64,000 bases of DNA from Hydrogenophaga sp. (GTDB lineage: Bacteria; Pseudomonadota; Gammaproteobacteria; Burkholderiales; Burkholderiaceae_C): the NCBI RefSeq assembly GCF_019264445.1, contig NZ_JAHVAB010000069.1:46523-110522 (forward strand), written 5' to 3'. The notes beneath the pieces were generated by a model. It saw only the letters and a program-made list of their open reading frames with translations, had not been told where the DNA came from and searched no databases. Of the stretch, positions 37,458 through 47,323 are shown one piece after another. Both the position numbers and the translations under genes were made by a program. The first letter of the stretch is position 1, and every line of letters begins with the position of its first letter.

Positions 37458-39367
37458 GCACCCACCTCCGGTTGCAGCCAGAGCACGCCGAGCGGTGGCA
37501 GCGTGAAGCTGGCCGACCAGCGCTGCCCGTGTTGCGCGTTGTCTTCAGCTTGCACGCGGCCGTGGTTGCCCACGTTGCTGCCGCCGTAGTGGCTGGAGTC
37601 GGTGTTGAGCCGCTCCTGCCAGTGCCCGCCGTGCGGCAGGCCCACGCGGTAGCCGTGGCGCACCAGGGGCGTGAGGTTGGCAATGACCACCACCGTGTCT
37701 TCGAGCGCGTGGCCGTAGCGCGCGAAGGCCAGCACCGAGTGGTCCGCGTCGTCCACCACCAGCCACTGGAAGCTGTGGGGGTCGGTGTCGCGTGCGTGCA
37801 GGGCCGGGGCGCTGCGGTAGACGTGGTTGAGGTCGCGCACGAGGTGCTGCATGCCGGCGTGCGCCGGCTCCTGCAACAGGTGCCAGGGCAGCTCGGCGTC
37901 GTGGTTCCACTCGGTGGGCTGGGCCAGCTCGGCGCCCATGAAGAGCAGCTTCTTGCCCGGGTGCGCGTACATCCAGGCGTACAGCGCGCGCAGGTTGGCC
38001 AGCTGTTGCCAGCGGTCGCCGGCCATCTTGTGGAGCAGGGAGCCCTTGCCGTGCACCACCTCGTCGTGCGAGAGCGGCAGCACGTAGTTTTCGGTGTGCG
38101 CGTACATCATCGCGAAGGTGAGCTTGTGGTGATGCCAGCGGCGGTGGACCGGGTCGAGCGCGAAGTACGACAGCGTGTCGTGCATCCAGCCCATGTTCCA
38201 TTTGTGGTCGAAGCCCAGGCCGCCTTCGGACAGGGCGCCGGTCACGCGCGGGAAGGCGGTGGACTCTTCGGCGCAGGTGATGGCACGCGGGGCCTGCTGG
38301 TGCAGCACCTCGTGCACCTCGCGCAGGAAGGCGATGGCCTCCAGGTTTTCGCGCCCGCCGTGCGCGTTGGGCACCCACTCGCCGGCCGGGCGGCTGTAGT
38401 CGCGGTAGAGCATGGAGGCCACCGCGTCCACCCGCAGGCCGTCGATGCCGTACTGCTCCACCCAGAACAGCGCGTTGCCCACCAGGAAGTTGCGCACTTC
38501 AAAGCGGCCGAAGTTGTAGATGAGGGTGTTCCAGTCGCGGTGGAAGCCTTCGCGCGGGTCGGCGTGTTCGTACAGCGCCGTGCCGTCGAAGCGGGCCAGG
38601 GCGTGTTCGTCGGTGGGGAAGTGCGCGGGCACCCAGTCCAGGATGAGCTTCAGGCCGGCGGTGTGTGCCGTCTCTACGAAGCGGCGAAACGATTCGGGTG
38701 AGCCGTGGCGCGCGGTGGGGGCGTACAGGCCGGTGGGCTGGTAGCCCCACGAGGCGTAGAACGGGTGTTCGCTCACCGGCATCAGTTCGATGTGGGTGAA
38801 CCCCATCTCCACCACATAGGGCACGAGGTGCGTGCTGAGTTCGTCCCAGGTGGGGACGGTGTGCGGCCCGCCGGGCCGGCGCCAGGAGCCGGCGTGCACC
38901 TCGTAGATGGCCATGGGCAGGTCAGGCCGCTCATGGGCAGCGCTGCCTCGCTCGGGCGTTGGACGCAAGGGCTCGCACACGCGCGCCGCGTTGCCCGGCG
39001 GCAGCTCGGTTTCGCGGGCGTAGGGGTCGGTCTTGAAGACGTGGCGGCCGTCGCTGCCCTGCACCTCGAATTTGTACCAGTCGCCCACCGCCGCGCCGGG
39101 CACGAACAGCTCCCACACCCCGCACTCGGGGCGCAGGCGCATGGGCTGCGCGCGCCATTGGTTGAAGTCGCCCACCAGCGCCACCTGGCGCGCGTGCGGC
39201 GCCCAGACGGCAAAGGCGGTGCCGCGCTGCCCGTCCAGCGTGGTGGCGTGGGCGCCCAGCTTCTGCCAGGGGCGCAGGTGCTTGCCCTCGGCCAACAGCC
39301 AGACATCGGTCTCGCCCAGCCAGAAGCTGTGGGAGGGGCTTTCAGGGGGGTGGGGTGTGGGTGTCAT
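37454..39367 (-). CDS. glgB: 1,4-alpha-glucan branching enzyme
   Basis: A 637-residue GH13 enzyme with one N-terminal CBM48 ([19 protein letters not shown]) and the catalytic barrel: [15 protein letters not shown], nucleophile [14 protein letters not shown], acid [11 protein letters not shown], and [13 protein letters not shown]. It is shorter than two-CBM enzymes such as E. coli GlgB (728). It is first in the six-gene glg operon. The ATG at 39367 was chosen because the preceding in-frame 23 residues are not family-like. It is divergent from the cation efflux gene across 92 bases. Confidence 0.96.
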   Translation of the reverse strand: MTPTPHPPESPSHSFWLGETDVWLLAEGKHLRPWQKLGAHATTLDGQRGTAFAVWAPHARQVALVGDFNQWRAQPMRLRPECGVWELFVPGAAVGDWYKFEVQGSDGRHVFKTDPYARETELPPGNAARVCEPLRPTPERGSAAHERPDLPMAIYEVHAGSWRRPGGPHTVPTWDELSTHLVPYVVEMGFTHIELMPVSEHPFYASWGYQPTGLYAPTARHGSPESFRRFVETAHTAGLKLILDWVPAHFPTDEHALARFDGTALYEHADPREGFHRDWNTLIYNFGRFEVRNFLVGNALFWVEQYGIDGLRVDAVASMLYRDYSRPAGEWVPNAHGGRENLEAIAFLREVHEVLHQQAPRAITCAEESTAFPRVTGALSEGGLGFDHKWNMGWMHDTLSYFALDPVHRRWHHHKLTFAMMYAHTENYVLPLSHDEVVHGKGSLLHKMAGDRWQQLANLRALYAWMYAHPGKKLLFMGAELAQPTEWNHDAELPWHLLQEPAHAGMQHLVRDLNHVYRSAPALHARDTDPHSFQWLVVDDADHSVLAFARYGHALEDTVVVIANLTPLVRHGYRVGLPHGGHWQERLNTDSSHYGGSNVGNHGRVQAEDNAQHGQRWSASFTLPPLGVLWLQPEVGA

Positions 39368-39459
39368 GTGCGCGGCCTGTCGGGTCATTCTGGCACTGCT
39401 TGCACAGGATCGCCTCTGGCCTTCAGCTTCAGGCAAGGGAGGTGCATGACAATCCAGGC

Positions 39460-40389
39460 ATGACCCCTGCCCAAGCGCGACGCCTGACCCCCCAACGCCT
39501 GCTCATGGCGTCGGTGGTGGTCGCCCTGCTGACCATCGCACTCAAAACAGGCGCCTGGCTCATCACCGACTCGGTGGGGCTGTTGTCGGACGCGATGGAG
39601 TCGCTGGTGAACCTGGCCAGCGCGATCTTCGGCCTGGTGATGGTGACCATCGCCGCCCGCCCGGCCGACGAAGACCACCCCTACGGTCACCACAAGGCGG
39701 AGTATTTCTCGTCGGGCTTCGAGGGCATCCTCATCATTGCGGCGGCGCTGGGCATCATCTGGGTGGCCGGGCACCGGCTGCTGGACCCTCAACCGATCGA
39801 GCAGGTGGGCTGGGGCCTGGCGCTGTCGGTGCTGAGCTCCGCGCTCAACGGCCTGCTGGCCTGGGTGATGTTTCGTGCGGCGCGCGAGCACCGCTCCATC
39901 GCGCTGGAGGCCGACGGCAAACACCTGGTCACCGACGTCTGGACCTCGGTCGGTGTGGTGGTCGGCATCGCCCTGGTGCACTTCACGGGCTGGCTCTGGC
40001 TCGACCCCCTGGTGGCCATGGCGGTGGCGGCGAACATCCTCAAGGAAGGTTTTCACCTCATGTGGCGTTCCTCACAAGGCCTGATGGACGAGGCGCTGGA
40101 GCCCGAGGTGATCGCCTCCATCCAGCAGACGCTGGACGGCTTTGCGTCCGCCGAGGGTGAAGCCAGCATCATCCGTTTCGACCACGTCAGCACGCGCAAG
40201 GCCGGCCAGCGGCGCTTTGTCGACCTGCACATGCATATGCCGGCGAGCTGGTCGCTGGGCCGCGCGGCCGCCGTGCGCACCAGCGTGGAGCAGGCGCTCA
40301 TGAGCGCGGTGCCGGGCTTGCGCGCCACCATCCAGCTGCTGCCCAGCGATGTGGAAGCGCACTTCGACGATGAAAAGGACCTGATTTGA
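39460..40389 (+). CDS. Cation diffusion facilitator (zinc/iron efflux family)
   Basis: A 309-residue CDF with six membrane helices and a C-terminal ferredoxin-like domain from about 215. Metal-site residues are visible: acidic LLSDAMES in TM2 and H155-x3-D159 in TM5, with [14 protein letters not shown] on the cytoplasmic side. It exports a divalent metal against protons. An AGGGAGG stretch lies well upstream; the ATG at 39460 fits the family length. The stop overlaps the TTG start of dtd. Confidence 0.92.
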   Translation: MTPAQARRLTPQRLLMASVVVALLTIALKTGAWLITDSVGLLSDAMESLVNLASAIFGLVMVTIAARPADEDHPYGHHKAEYFSSGFEGILIIAAALGIIWVAGHRLLDPQPIEQVGWGLALSVLSSALNGLLAWVMFRAAREHRSIALEADGKHLVTDVWTSVGVVVGIALVHFTGWLWLDPLVAMAVAANILKEGFHLMWRSSQGLMDEALEPEVIASIQQTLDGFASAEGEASIIRFDHVSTRKAGQRRFVDLHMHMPASWSLGRAAAVRTSVEQALMSAVPGLRATIQLLPSDVEAHFDDEKDLI

Positions 40390-40829
40390 TTGCCCTGTTG
40401 CAGCGGGTGGCCCAGGCACGCGTGGAGATCGCCGGGGAGGTGGTGGGGCAGATCGGAGCGGGCCTGCTGGTGCTGTTGTGTGCCGAACCCGATGACACCG
40501 AAGCGGTGGGCGAGAAGGTGCTCGCCAAGATCCTCAAGTTGCGCATCTTCGGCGACGCCGCCGGCAAGATGAACCTGAGCTTGCAGGACACCGCAGGCGG
40601 CTTGTTGATCGTGAGCCAGTTCACCCTGGCCGCCGACACGAAGAGCGGCAACCGGCCCGGCTTTACGGGGGCGGCCCCTCCCGCGCTGGGCGAGGCGCTT
40701 TACGACGCCTTCGTGAAGGCCGCGCGCGCGGCGCACCCGGTGGTGCACACCGGCCGCTTTGGTGCCGACATGCAGGTGCACCTCGTCAACGACGGACCGG
40801 TGACGATCCCTCTGCGGATCACCGCCTGA
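40386..40829 (+). CDS. dtd: D-aminoacyl-tRNA deacylase
   Basis: A 147-residue Dtd. Family opening [14 protein letters not shown], active-site [15 protein letters not shown], and the cis-proline motif NDGPVTIPL at the end. It removes D-amino acids mischarged to tRNA. The start is a TTG that overlaps the stop of the efflux gene (TTGA); no nearby ATG would keep the first strand. Confidence 0.95.
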   Translation: MIALLQRVAQARVEIAGEVVGQIGAGLLVLLCAEPDDTEAVGEKVLAKILKLRIFGDAAGKMNLSLQDTAGGLLIVSQFTLAADTKSGNRPGFTGAAPPALGEALYDAFVKAARAAHPVVHTGRFGADMQVHLVNDGPVTIPLRITA

Positions 40830-40845
40830 CGCCGAACGGGGGTGC

Positions 40846-41301
40846 TCAGGCGTAGGGATTCGGCTGACCGAGGCCCGCGAGGATCTCGGTCTCGCGCGCT
40901 TCCATTTCCTCGGCATCGGCCTCGCTGGTTTCGTGGTCCCAGCCCTGGGCGTGCAGGGTGCCGTGCACCAGCAGGTGCGCGTAGTGCTGCGCCAGCGGCT
41001 TCTTGAGCTCGGCGGCTTCGCGGGCCACCACGGGCGCGCAGAGCACCAGGTCGGCCATCACCAGCGGTTCGGTGGCGTAGTCGAAGGTGAGCACGTTGGT
41101 GGCGTAGTCGCGCTGGCGGTAGTCGCGGTTGAGCGCCTGGCCTTCTTCGGCGTCGACGATGCGCACGGTGATTTCGGCGTCCGCGTCGAGCGCGTGGCGG
41201 ATGCAGCGCGCGACGAAGTGGCGCGGCAGCGCGGCGCGGTGCGGTGCGGCGTCGGTGAGCTCACCGAACTGCAGGGACAGACTGAGGGCGTGCAGGGGCA
41301 T
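40846..41301 (-). CDS. ybeY: Endoribonuclease YbeY (rRNA maturation)
   Basis: A 151-residue UPF0054 protein. The zinc triad is in [11 protein letters not shown] (H113, H117, H123), preceded by the [12 protein letters not shown] strand. It acts in 16S rRNA 3'-end processing and ribosome quality control. Its ATG overlaps the stop of the upstream lysozyme-inhibitor-like gene by one base. A longer in-frame reading exists upstream but belongs to another gene's complement. Confidence 0.95.
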   Translation of the reverse strand: MPLHALSLSLQFGELTDAAPHRAALPRHFVARCIRHALDADAEITVRIVDAEEGQALNRDYRQRDYATNVLTFDYATEPLVMADLVLCAPVVAREAAELKKPLAQHYAHLLVHGTLHAQGWDHETSEADAEEMEARETEILAGLGQPNPYA

Positions 41302-41723
41302 CAGCGCTTGGCCGGTTGGGCAAAACAGTTGGACATCAGGATCTGGTCTTGCGCGTTCGCGTCGGCAGCGATGGCGCTCAGCTCGCCCTTCATGCCCTGG
41401 GTGTACCAGCTCAGGCGCGACTGGTCGTCCAGCGCAAAGAAGCGCACGCCAGTGGTGGCGCGGCGGCCCTGCAGCAGCAGCGTGCGGTCGTTGTGGTGCA
41501 GCGCCGCGAAGGTGGTGCCGTTGCTCAGGTTGAGGTAGGCCAGCTCGATCTCGCTGCCGCCGTCGCACTTGTAGCGCACCGCCTGGCTGCTGAAGATGAG
41601 CTGCGGTGCCGGTGCGGCCGAAGGCGCGGGCGTGGTGGCGACCTGGGCGGTGGCTCCGAAGGCCAGCAGCGTGGCCAGGCTGGCCAGCAGACAGCGAGCG
41701 GGTGAGGGCATCGGCAGGGGCAT
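41301..41723 (-). CDS. Periplasmic MliC/PliC-like putative lysozyme inhibitor
   Basis: A 140-residue protein with a Sec signal peptide ([17 protein letters not shown], no lipobox Cys at the cleavage site, so periplasmic rather than membrane-anchored). The mature part follows the MliC pattern: [18 protein letters not shown], then [15 protein letters not shown], the loop ATTGVRFFA where the inhibitor serine-glycine motif normally lies, and [14 protein letters not shown]. MliC proteins block C-type lysozyme and may tune the cell's own muramidases. The gene is wedged between phoH (one-base gap) and ybeY (one-base overlap). The family call is moderately secure; the Ser-to-Thr change is noted. Confidence 0.68.
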   Translation of the reverse strand: MPLPMPSPARCLLASLATLLAFGATAQVATTPAPSAAPAPQLIFSSQAVRYKCDGGSEIELAYLNLSNGTTFAALHHNDRTLLLQGRRATTGVRFFALDDQSRLSWYTQGMKGELSAIAADANAQDQILMSNCFAQPAKR

Positions 41724-41724
41724 G

Positions 41725-42708
41725 TCAGGTGGGGCTGCGGCGCGCGCGCTTGACCGGCGCCACCGCGTCGTCGATGGCCGGGGAGCGGGCTTCGTAGGCG
41801 TCCACGATGCGCGCGACCAGCGGGTGGCGCACCACGTCGGCACTGGAGAGGCGGGTGATGGCGATGCCCTGCACGCGCTTGAGCACGCGCTCGGCGTCGA
41901 TCAGGCCGCTGAGCTGTGTGCGCGGCAGGTCGATCTGGCTCACGTCGCCGGTGATGACGGCCTTGGCGCCAAAGCCGATGCGGGTGAGGAACATCTTCAT
42001 CTGCTCGACCGTGGTGTTCTGCGCTTCGTCGAGGATCACGAACGCGTGGTTGAGCGTTCGCCCGCGCATGAAGGCCAGTGGGGCAATTTCGATCTGCTGC
42101 CGCTCGAAGGCCTTCTGCACCTTGTCGGCGCCCATCAGGTCGTAGAGCGCGTCGTACAGCGGGCGCAGGTACGGGTCCACCTTCTGACCCAGGTCGCCGG
42201 GCAGAAAGCCGAGCTTCTCGCCGGCCTCCACGGCCGGGCGCGTGAGCACGATGCGCTGCACCGCGCTGCGCTCCAGCGCATCCACCGCGCAGGCCACGGC
42301 GAGGTACGTCTTGCCGGTACCCGCCGGGCCGATGCCGAAGGTGATGTCGTGGGTGGCCATGTTCTCCAGGTAGCGCGCCTGGTTGGGCGTGCGCCCGCGC
42401 ACCTCGCCGCGCCGCGTCTGCATGGCCAGGGCGCCGTCGCCCGGGTCGGCCAGCGCGGTGTCGCCACTGAGCATGAGCTGCACCTGCTCGGCGGGGATCG
42501 GCTTCCTCGCCATTTCGTACAGCGCCTGCAGCGCTTCCAGCGCCTGCGTGGCCTTGGCCTTCGGGCCTTCGATGCGGAACTGCTCGAAACGGTGGGCCAC
42601 CTTCACCTGCAGGGCGGCCTCGATGCTGCGGATGTGGCTGTCCATCGGCCCGCAGAGGTGCGCCATGCGCGTGTTGTCGGGCGGAGAGAAAGTGTGTCTG
42701 AGAATCAA
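41725..42708 (-). CDS. PhoH family ATPase
   Basis: A 327-residue PhoH-like protein. The opening ILRHTFSPPDNTR and the KH-like region lead to the P-loop GPAGTGKT (127-134), Walker B FVILDEAQNTT and the sensor TGDVSQIDLP. PhoH proteins are RNA-linked ATPases, usually encoded next to ybeY as here. The TTG at 42708 is preceded by GAGGA at nine bases and gives the conserved N-terminus; ATG at 42666 would delete it. It is divergent from ruvA with only 29 bases between starts. Confidence 0.92.
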   Translation of the reverse strand: MILRHTFSPPDNTRMAHLCGPMDSHIRSIEAALQVKVAHRFEQFRIEGPKAKATQALEALQALYEMARKPIPAEQVQLMLSGDTALADPGDGALAMQTRRGEVRGRTPNQARYLENMATHDITFGIGPAGTGKTYLAVACAVDALERSAVQRIVLTRPAVEAGEKLGFLPGDLGQKVDPYLRPLYDALYDLMGADKVQKAFERQQIEIAPLAFMRGRTLNHAFVILDEAQNTTVEQMKMFLTRIGFGAKAVITGDVSQIDLPRTQLSGLIDAERVLKRVQGIAITRLSSADVVRHPLVARIVDAYEARSPAIDDAVAPVKRARRSPT

Positions 42709-42737
42709 GCCGATAATTCCTCGAAAAGGATCCCTCG

Positions 42738-43316
42738 ATGATAGGCAAGTTGACCGGTACGCTGCTGGAGAAAAACCCACCCCAGATCCTGCTGGACTGC
42801 CACGGCGTCGGTTATGAGGTGGACGTGCCCATGAGCACGTTTTACAACCTGCCTGCCACCGGTGAAAAGGTGGCCCTGCTCACCCACTTCGTGGTGCGCG
42901 AAGACGCCCAGATTCTCTATGGCTTTGGCACCGCACCCGAGCGTGAGGCCTTTCGCCAGCTCATCAAGATCAGCGGCGTGGGCCCGCGCACCGCGCTCTC
43001 CGTGCTCTCGGGCATGAGCGTGACCGATCTGTCACAGGCCATCAGCGCGCAGGACAGCGGGCGCATCATCAAGGTGCCCGGTATCGGAAAGAAGACCGCC
43101 GAGCGCCTGCTGCTCGAACTCAAGGGCAAGCTCGGTGCCGACCTCAACCTGCCGGGCGCGACCGCCGCGCAGGGCGACGCAGCGGGTGATATCCAGCAGG
43201 CTTTGGTGGCATTGGGCTACAGCGAGAAAGACGCCGCCGCAGCGCTCAAGGCCCTGCCCAAGGATGTGGGTGTCAGCGACGGCATCAAGCTCGCGCTGAA
43301 AGCATTGGCCAAGTAA
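42738..43316 (+). CDS. ruvA: Holliday junction DNA helicase subunit RuvA
   Basis: A 192-residue RuvA. OB domain [21 protein letters not shown], then tandem helix-hairpin-helix ([18 protein letters not shown] and [19 protein letters not shown]), and the C-terminal RuvB-binding domain [16 protein letters not shown]. It binds four-way junctions and loads RuvB, encoded immediately downstream. Confidence 0.97.
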   Translation: MIGKLTGTLLEKNPPQILLDCHGVGYEVDVPMSTFYNLPATGEKVALLTHFVVREDAQILYGFGTAPEREAFRQLIKISGVGPRTALSVLSGMSVTDLSQAISAQDSGRIIKVPGIGKKTAERLLLELKGKLGADLNLPGATAAQGDAAGDIQQALVALGYSEKDAAAALKALPKDVGVSDGIKLALKALAK

Positions 43317-44369
43317 ATGACGATCCAGACCGACGACTTCGCCCCCGCGCCCCGCATGGTGTCGGCCGCGCCCGCTTCGCCCAAGGAAGAGGCCATCGAG
43401 CGCGCGCTGCGCCCCAAGCTGCTCGACGAGTACGTGGGCCAGGTGAAGGTGCGCGAGCAACTGGAGATCTTCATTGGCGCGGCCAGGAAGCGCAGCGAAG
43501 CGCTGGACCACGTGCTGCTGTTTGGCCCACCCGGCCTGGGCAAGACCACGCTCAGCCACATCATTGCGCAAGAGCTCGGCGTGAACCTGCGCCAGACCAG
43601 CGGGCCGGTGCTGGAGAAGCCCAAAGACCTGGCCGCGCTGCTGACCAACCTCGAAGCCAACGACGTGCTCTTCATCGACGAGATCCACCGGCTCAGCCCG
43701 GTCGTCGAGGAAATCCTGTACCCCGCGCTGGAGGACTACCAGATCGACATCATGATTGGCGAAGGGCCGGCGGCGCGCAGCATCAAGCTGGACCTGCAGC
43801 CCTTCACGCTGGTCGGTGCGACCACGCGCGCGGGCATGCTCACCAACCCGCTGCGCGACCGCTTCGGCATCGTGGCGCGGCTGGAGTTCTATACCTCGGA
43901 AGAGCTGGCGCGCATCGTCACGCGCAGCGCCGGGCTGCTCAACGCGCCGATGGACGCCGAAGGCGGCTTCGAGATCGCGCGGCGCTCACGCGGCACGCCG
44001 CGCATTGCCAACCGGCTGCTGCGCCGCGTGCGCGACTTTGCCGACGTGAAGGGCACGGGCACCATCACCAAAGACATCGCCAACCGCGCGCTCGCCATGC
44101 TCGACGTGGACCCGCAAGGCTTCGACCTGATGGACCGCAAGCTGCTCGAAGCCGTGATCCACCGCTTTGACGGCGGGCCGGTGGGGCTGGACAACATTGC
44201 AGCGAGCATTGGCGAGGAGCGCGACACGATCGAAGACGTGATCGAGCCCTACCTGATCCAGCAGGGCTTTCTGCAGCGCACGCCGCGCGGGCGCATCGCC
44301 ACACTGGCGGCCTACCGGCACCTGGGCGTGGCGCCACCGGCACCGGATGGCGCGCTGTTCGGCGAGTAG
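43317..44369 (+). CDS. ruvB: Holliday junction DNA helicase subunit RuvB
   Basis: A 350-residue AAA+ motor. Walker A GPPGLGKT (70-77), Walker [17 protein letters not shown], sensor [18 protein letters not shown], and the C-terminal winged helix ending [20 protein letters not shown]. It starts directly after the ruvA stop. Its last 58 bases lie opposite the end of the convergent desaturase/YhhN gene. Confidence 0.97.
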   Translation: MTIQTDDFAPAPRMVSAAPASPKEEAIERALRPKLLDEYVGQVKVREQLEIFIGAARKRSEALDHVLLFGPPGLGKTTLSHIIAQELGVNLRQTSGPVLEKPKDLAALLTNLEANDVLFIDEIHRLSPVVEEILYPALEDYQIDIMIGEGPAARSIKLDLQPFTLVGATTRAGMLTNPLRDRFGIVARLEFYTSEELARIVTRSAGLLNAPMDAEGGFEIARRSRGTPRIANRLLRRVRDFADVKGTGTITKDIANRALAMLDVDPQGFDLMDRKLLEAVIHRFDGGPVGLDNIAASIGEERDTIEDVIEPYLIQQGFLQRTPRGRIATLAAYRHLGVAPPAPDGALFGE

Positions 44370-46072
44370 CCTCGCAACACCCCCACCACGATCAGCACCT
44401 GCGCCGCGTAGTAGGTGCCCAGCACCCAGACCTGCGACATCGGCAACGGCGATACGAAGCGGTTAATCGCCAGCAGGGTGTCGCTGAGCATGAAGAAGCC
44501 CGCGCCCAGTGCTACCGCGAACGACGCGCCGTCGCGCAGCAGGGTGGCGCGGCCAATGGCCTGCGCGGCCATGAGGGCGATCACCAGCACGTAGGCCGCC
44601 ACCGGCGCACGCAAGCCGGCCGGCAGACCGCCCTGCCAGAGGAAGGCGTACATGGCCACGCCGATGCCCACTGTGGCGGCCAGCGCGCGCCGGCTCGGGA
44701 ACCACGGCAGGCCCTGGCGGAACAGCGCGATGTAGGCCAGGTGCGCCAGCAGGAAGGAAACCAATCCGGGGATGAAGTAGCCCGGGAACATCAGGAAGGC
44801 GTCTCCGGCCAGCGACAGCGCGAGCGCGCCCATCAGCAGCCCATCGGCGCGCCGAAGGCCGCCGCGACCCGAGGCGTGTGCCGCGACCACGGCCAGGGCG
44901 ATCAGCATGGTCAGCGGTTTGAACACGCGGTGCAGCTCGGTGGCGCCCAGCGCGGCGGTGGCCATGGCGAGCGCGCCGCTCTCGATCATGAGCGCCTCGC
45001 CCATGGAAATGCGGCCCTGCATCACCGCACCGATGGCCCACAGCGCCACCACCAGCACGGCGAACACCACCGCGCTGCGCGAGAGTGGCCAGCCATCGGT
45101 GAACCACAGGAAGCCGGCCACGCCGGCCAGCAGCAGCGCGAACTGCGCGGCGGCAAACGCCTGCACGCCGCGGCTCATGGGGGGCGCATACCGCTGCACG
45201 TGGCCGATGTCGAAGGCGGGAGAAGGAAAGCGCGCCGCCACATCGGCGGGGCGCCAGCCGGGCGGCTTGAACCACACGCGCAGCTTGTCGGCCCAGCGGC
45301 GCGTGTGCCAACTGTCCTTGAGCAGGCCCCAGTACACCTCGCCGTTGGCCCAGAGCGGGTCCCAGCTGTTCAGGGGTTTGCGGGTGCCGTAGACGCAGGT
45401 GTCGTCTTCCTCCTTGAAGCTGCCGAAGAGCCGGTCCCACACGATCAGGATGCCGCCGTAGTTGCGGTCCAGGTAGTGGTCGTTCACGGCGTGGTGCACG
45501 CGGTGGTTGGACGGGCTGCAGAACCAGCGGTCAAACCAGCCGAGCTTGCCCACCTGCTGCGTGTGCACCCAGAACTGGTAGAGCAGGTCGACGAGGGCGA
45601 CCACGCCGAACACCAGCGGCGGCACCCCCGCCACGGCCATGGGCAGGTAGAACACCCAGCCGACCAGTGCGCCCGAGCTCGTCTGGCGCAGGGCGGTGGA
45701 GAGGTTGTAGTCCTGGCTCTGGTGGTGCACCACGTGTGCCGCCCAGAAGAGGGCGCTCTCGTGCCCGGCGCGGTGCAGCCAGTAGTAGCAGAAGTCGTAG
45801 AACACCAGCGCCGTGAGCCAGCCGGTCCAGGTGGTCCAGAAGGGATGGTCGGGCCAGATCGCCACCGCCGAATACACCGCGGTGTAAATGCCCACGCGCA
45901 GCAGCCGGGTGAACACCGCGCTGATCTGGCTGAGCATGCCCAGGCCGATGCTGCTGATGGCGTCGTCCAGCCGGTAGGTGTTGCGCTGGCGCTTGAGGCC
46001 GATGGCGTATTCCACCGCGATGAGCACGAAGAACACCGGCGTGGCCAGCACGATGATCTGGCTCGGGCTCAT
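44312..46072 (-). CDS. Fusion protein: sterol desaturase/fatty acid hydroxylase domain + YhhN (lysoplasmalogenase) domain
   Basis: A 586-residue membrane protein. Residues about 1-260 form a fatty-acid-hydroxylase-superfamily domain with the histidine clusters H100-x3-H104, H113-x2-HH117 and H190-x2-HH194, ligands of a diiron centre. After a linker, residues about 345-570 form a polytopic YhhN/TMEM86 domain ([33 protein letters not shown] helices, [18 protein letters not shown]). The desaturase part resembles alkylglycerol monooxygenase (AGMO), and YhhN relatives cleave the vinyl-ether of lysoplasmalogens, so both halves could act on ether lipids (inference). The ATG at 46072 gives the usual desaturase opening. 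The stop lies inside ruvB. Confidence 0.85.
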   Translation of the reverse strand: MSPSQIIVLATPVFFVLIAVEYAIGLKRQRNTYRLDDAISSIGLGMLSQISAVFTRLLRVGIYTAVYSAVAIWPDHPFWTTWTGWLTALVFYDFCYYWLHRAGHESALFWAAHVVHHQSQDYNLSTALRQTSSGALVGWVFYLPMAVAGVPPLVFGVVALVDLLYQFWVHTQQVGKLGWFDRWFCSPSNHRVHHAVNDHYLDRNYGGILIVWDRLFGSFKEEDDTCVYGTRKPLNSWDPLWANGEVYWGLLKDSWHTRRWADKLRVWFKPPGWRPADVAARFPSPAFDIGHVQRYAPPMSRGVQAFAAAQFALLLAGVAGFLWFTDGWPLSRSAVVFAVLVVALWAIGAVMQGRISMGEALMIESGALAMATAALGATELHRVFKPLTMLIALAVVAAHASGRGGLRRADGLLMGALALSLAGDAFLMFPGYFIPGLVSFLLAHLAYIALFRQGLPWFPSRRALAATVGIGVAMYAFLWQGGLPAGLRAPVAAYVLVIALMAAQAIGRATLLRDGASFAVALGAGFFMLSDTLLAINRFVSPLPMSQVWVLGTYYAAQVLIVVGVLRGYSPNSAPSGAGGATPRCR

Positions 46073-46174
46073 GGGTGCACGCAAGGGGTGGACAAACGCA
46101 TGCCGGCATTGTGGGCAGAACACCCGGCCAGCGCCCTTGGCAACAACCCGCATGCCCGTGCCAGAATCGCGGCC

Positions 46175-47311
46175 ATGCCCGCCCCCTCGCCGCCCGCCGC
46201 GACCGCCCCCGAGAGTGCCACCACCGCGCTGTACCGCGCGGCGCTGGGCCCGGTGCACACCGCGCACTACCTGGCCGTGTTCGAGCGCTTTGACGAAGCG
46301 GGCCGCGCCAGCCCTGTGTGGAATCCTGTGGCGGGCCTGCTCACGCTGAACTGGATGGCGTTTCGCCAGCTTTGGGGCGCGGCGCTGGTGTACCTGGCCT
46401 GCGCCGAGGGCCTGGCCTTGCTGGTGCTGGCCCTGAGCCGGCGCTTTCTGCACTGGCCGCCTTCCGTGGAATGGGGGGTGTTGCTGGCGCTGCTGCTGTT
46501 GAGCGTGGCGATTCCCGGTGCCTATGGCAACGCCTGGCTGCATGCCGACACCCGCCGGCGCATGACGCGCGCGGTGCGCGAAGCCCGCACGGTGCGCGAG
46601 GCCTGCACCGCGCTGGAGGAGCAGGCCAGTTCGAAGCGGCGCCTGTGGGGCCTGGTGCTGATCAATGCGTTGCTGGTGGCGGGCGCCGTGGGGCTGTACC
46701 TCGGGCTCAGGCCGGCCACGTTCTCTGGGTGGGCGCCCACACCGCAAGCGGTCGTGCCCGCCGAGCCTGCCCTGAAGGAGGCCGCGCCGGTGTCTGCTGC
46801 TGAACCTGCAACGGTGGCGGCCGAGCCCGTGTCCGTGGCCTCGGCGCCAGGGCCCGCCGCCGCTTCGGCGACACCCGAGCCGGTGCGTGAGCCTGCGCCG
46901 GTCATCGTGTCGCCGCCGGTGGTGGCCGCGCTGGAACCCGCTGCGCCCCCGGCGCCCGAGCCAGTCGCCTCCATCCTGCGGGAAGACCCGCCTCCCCGCG
47001 AAGAGCCGCCGCGTGCCAGCCAGGCGGTGCCCGCCGCGCCGGCCAAGACGCGCGCGCCGAAGGAGGCGGCTGTGGCGGCGCCGCAGGCACACGGCATCAA
47101 TGTGGGTTTGTTCGCCGACCCCGCCAATGCCGAGAAGGCGCATGCGCGGCTGGTCGAGGCCGGTTTCCCGGCCATCCTGCAGAAGGTGGAGTCGCCCAGG
47201 GGCGAGCGCACCCGGGTGCGCGTGGGACCGTTTGCGGGCCGTGCGCAGGCCGACGAGGCCGCAGCGCGCATTCGCGCCATGGGGCTGGACGCGGTGGTGT
47301 TCGCGCCCTGA
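46175..47311 (+). CDS. SPOR-domain membrane protein
   Basis: A 378-residue protein. The N-terminal 130 residues hold two membrane helices (around ALVYLACAEGLALLVLALS and VLLALLLLSVAIPG); a third is at about 165-180 (LWGLVLINALLVAGAVGLYL). A long Pro/Ala/Glu-rich linker (190-300) leads to a C-terminal SPOR domain (GINVGLFADPANAEKAHARL, VRVGPFAGRAQADEAAARI). SPOR domains bind denuded peptidoglycan at division sites, so the protein probably spans the periplasm. The three-helix N-terminal part is unlike the single-helix FtsN or DamX layout; function otherwise unknown. Confidence 0.85.
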   Translation: MPAPSPPAATAPESATTALYRAALGPVHTAHYLAVFERFDEAGRASPVWNPVAGLLTLNWMAFRQLWGAALVYLACAEGLALLVLALSRRFLHWPPSVEWGVLLALLLLSVAIPGAYGNAWLHADTRRRMTRAVREARTVREACTALEEQASSKRRLWGLVLINALLVAGAVGLYLGLRPATFSGWAPTPQAVVPAEPALKEAAPVSAAEPATVAAEPVSVASAPGPAAASATPEPVREPAPVIVSPPVVAALEPAAPPAPEPVASILREDPPPREEPPRASQAVPAAPAKTRAPKEAAVAAPQAHGINVGLFADPANAEKAHARLVEAGFPAILQKVESPRGERTRVRVGPFAGRAQADEAAARIRAMGLDAVVFAP

Positions 47312-47323
47312 AGGCCGGGCCGC

